The position numbers and the translations under genes are program-made. From positions 1-6,722 of the forward strand of contig CAIMNF010000403.1 in assembly GCA_903842755.1 (NCBI GenBank): a stretch of DNA of 6,722 nt, in the 5' to 3' direction. Source of the stretch: Oligoflexia bacterium (GTDB lineage: Bacteria; Bdellovibrionota; UBA1018; CAIMNF01). The stretch's first letter is position 1. Each line of letters starts with the position of its first letter. The notes under the pieces are model-generated. The model saw only the letters and a list, made by a program, of their open reading frames with translations, searched no databases and was not told the origin of the DNA. Positions 5,650 to 6,722 of this stretch are shown in pieces.

Positions 5650-6699
5650 ATGTTAGCAAGTTTGTTCCTGATGGCGAATCTACCGGCATTTTCTGTTTCG
5701 CATGCTCAGGATGTATTGGCTAATTCTCTGTCAGTATCTCATTCACGTTATGTTAATTCAGAGTTAGCCGAGTCGGTAAGTTTACTGCCGTCCGATCACA
5801 AATCTTCAGATTTTTTAAAATTATTTTTTACGGATTTACAAAAAACTCTCGCGGAAGACGATTGTCATCAAAGTTCCTATGCGCAAAGCCTTAAATTGAC
5901 GTATTCCGATCAAGAGCTCGTAGGACTGGTGACGCTGCTGAGGCAAAAGCAGTGGATTGATGATGTGCTTTTTATTCCCCTGGTACGCGAATTGGCCCCG
6001 CCTGGTACTGATCCAACCGCAGATACACCCCAATTTCGGTTGCTAGAAAATGTAAAAATCAAAAGTGCCTGCAGCACCTACCGAGACCTGACCATTGCCC
6101 GAAACACCTATCTTCCGAAAGATTCGGCTCAGGTGAGTTCTGAATTTGCGAACACTAAAGTTCCGCATACCCACGGATTGACCCAACAGGTTTATTTATA
6201 TCAGCACTACGACGGCACTCAAATCATTTGGCTTGCAAAACTTTATCAGCACTATCAATTGCGCGTGGGCGCAGGCGCGCATGCGGTGATTGAAAACATA
6301 TTAAGTGATGGAACTATTGAGCGGCGTCCACTTACCCCACAAGAGTTGTACCGGGAGGCTGCGGCCTTACTTCATCAAGATGTGGAAGCGTTAAAAGGTG
6401 ACGCTGTATTTTTTGGTAAAGAAGTGACTTTTGATGACGTAATTATGGCAGCTTTCGAGACCGGACTTGTGACTGGCAAAGACATTCAAGATTTGAAGGC
6501 AATTCAGGAGATATGGGACCCTAGAAAAACGCAGCTCCAAAAGTTTAGTGCTTTTTTAAGCCGCTACGGTGGGCCAGTAGCGATTCTCATTCCATTGCCA
6601 TGGCAGCGGCTAACGACGTTGGCAATCCTGTTTATTAATTCTGTCGCATCCAAGAGTGAAAAGAAAAGTGCGGTTCAACGGGGAGTAAGTCTATTTTGA
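5650..6699 (+). CDS. Exported protein of unknown function
   Basis: This is a 349-aa protein I do not recognise. The ATG at 5650 has GGGAG seven bases upstream and gives a signal-peptide-like start: hydrophobic residues 2-13, likely cleavage after Ser-His-Ala at 17-19. The n-region has no positive charge, which is weak for a signal peptide. An internal ATG at 5671 would shorten the hydrophobic part further. The mature protein has two cysteines (72 and 141) that could pair in the periplasm, a Tyr/His/Gln-rich middle (about 180-203, with the repeated LYQHY at 183-187 and 198-202), and a C-terminal hydrophobic stretch at about 307-332, broken by Pro-Trp-Gln-Arg, that may be a membrane hairpin. 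A basic tail follows. The frame upstream of the ATG stays open through the hairpin back to about 5566, but without an ATG. The stop overlaps the ribosome site of the next gene, so the two are probably one operon. Confidence 0.8.
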   Translation: MLASLFLMANLPAFSVSHAQDVLANSLSVSHSRYVNSELAESVSLLPSDHKSSDFLKLFFTDLQKTLAEDDCHQSSYAQSLKLTYSDQELVGLVTLLRQKQWIDDVLFIPLVRELAPPGTDPTADTPQFRLLENVKIKSACSTYRDLTIARNTYLPKDSAQVSSEFANTKVPHTHGLTQQVYLYQHYDGTQIIWLAKLYQHYQLRVGAGAHAVIENILSDGTIERRPLTPQELYREAAALLHQDVEALKGDAVFFGKEVTFDDVIMAAFETGLVTGKDIQDLKAIQEIWDPRKTQLQKFSAFLSRYGGPVAILIPLPWQRLTTLAILFINSVASKSEKKSAVQRGVSLF

Positions 6700-6701
6700 G
6701 G
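6698..6701 (+). promoter_or_regulatory. Ribosome-binding site (GAGG) of the gene starting at 6708
   Basis: GAGG overlaps the last two bases of the preceding TGA and lies six bases before the ATG. The overlap with the stop codon supports co-transcription and coupled translation with the upstream gene. Confidence 0.7.
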
Positions 6702-6707
6702 CAACAG

Positions 6708-6722
6708 ATGAAAAAAATCAAA
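6708..6722 (+). CDS. Start of a further gene (partial, only five codons in the window)
   Basis: ATG at 6708 is followed by Lys-Lys-Ile-Lys up to the window edge, typical of the positively charged start of a signal peptide or membrane protein. It is placed ideally after a GAGG ribosome site and begins eight bases past the preceding stop, so it is probably in the same operon. Nothing can be said about the product. Confidence 0.6.

Noticed and set aside
5598..5723. Overlapping 41-codon frame from ATG at 5598 through the hairpin, with a basic start that would suit the signal peptide of the 349-aa protein if joined by a +1 shift in the T tract
   Set aside because: It needs a frameshift at the T6 tract, has no good ribosome site, and the hairpin plus GGGAG-N7-ATG explains the region more simply. 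Reconsider only if homologues show an N-terminal extension.

Overview
The window holds six complete protein-coding genes and the edges of two more. The sequence is moderately AT-rich. Almost every gene encodes an exported or membrane protein with a Gram-negative-type signal peptide, and several are lineage-specific proteins I do not recognise. Together with a sigma-54-type promoter candidate and a secreted Cys/Tyr-rich tail protein, this fits a Gram-negative deltaproteobacterial or Bdellovibrionota-like organism. That placement is an inference from style, not from a marker gene.

Left part (1-1763, + strand): the C-terminal tail of an unidentified protein, then a complete membrane-bound sensor histidine kinase (243-1763) with all catalytic boxes intact and no response regulator in view. 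Middle part (1789-4073, - strand): a two-gene unit read leftwards. A class I SAM-dependent methyltransferase of the LCM/Ppm1 family (3201-4073) overlaps by 4 nt (ATGA) with a large exported protein (1789-3204). The latter has a faint resemblance to glutamine-synthetase-fold/amidoligase proteins. The unit converges on the kinase gene with only 25 nt between them.

A short divergent intergenic region (4074-4156) carries two offset inverted repeats. It separates this unit from a + strand gene for a small exported lytic transglycosylase-like protein (about 4157-4822).

Right part (4823-6722, + strand): a 188-nt intergenic region with a good sigma-54-type -24/-12 promoter candidate leads to a secreted or membrane protein of 181 aa that ends in a Cys/Tyr-rich tail (5011-5556). 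An 18-bp stem with a 3-nt loop and a T6 tract (5605-5648) follows. It looks like an intrinsic terminator, yet its descending arm contains the Shine-Dalgarno sequence of the next gene (5650-6699, an exported protein of unknown function), whose ATG sits one base after the T tract. A further gene starts at 6708, eight bases after that stop codon, so the last two genes are probably one operon.

No tRNA, rRNA, insertion sequence, CRISPR array or prophage gene was seen. The most notable feature is the terminator/ribosome-site overlap at 5605-5652, which would make expression of the downstream gene depend on how that hairpin is handled.
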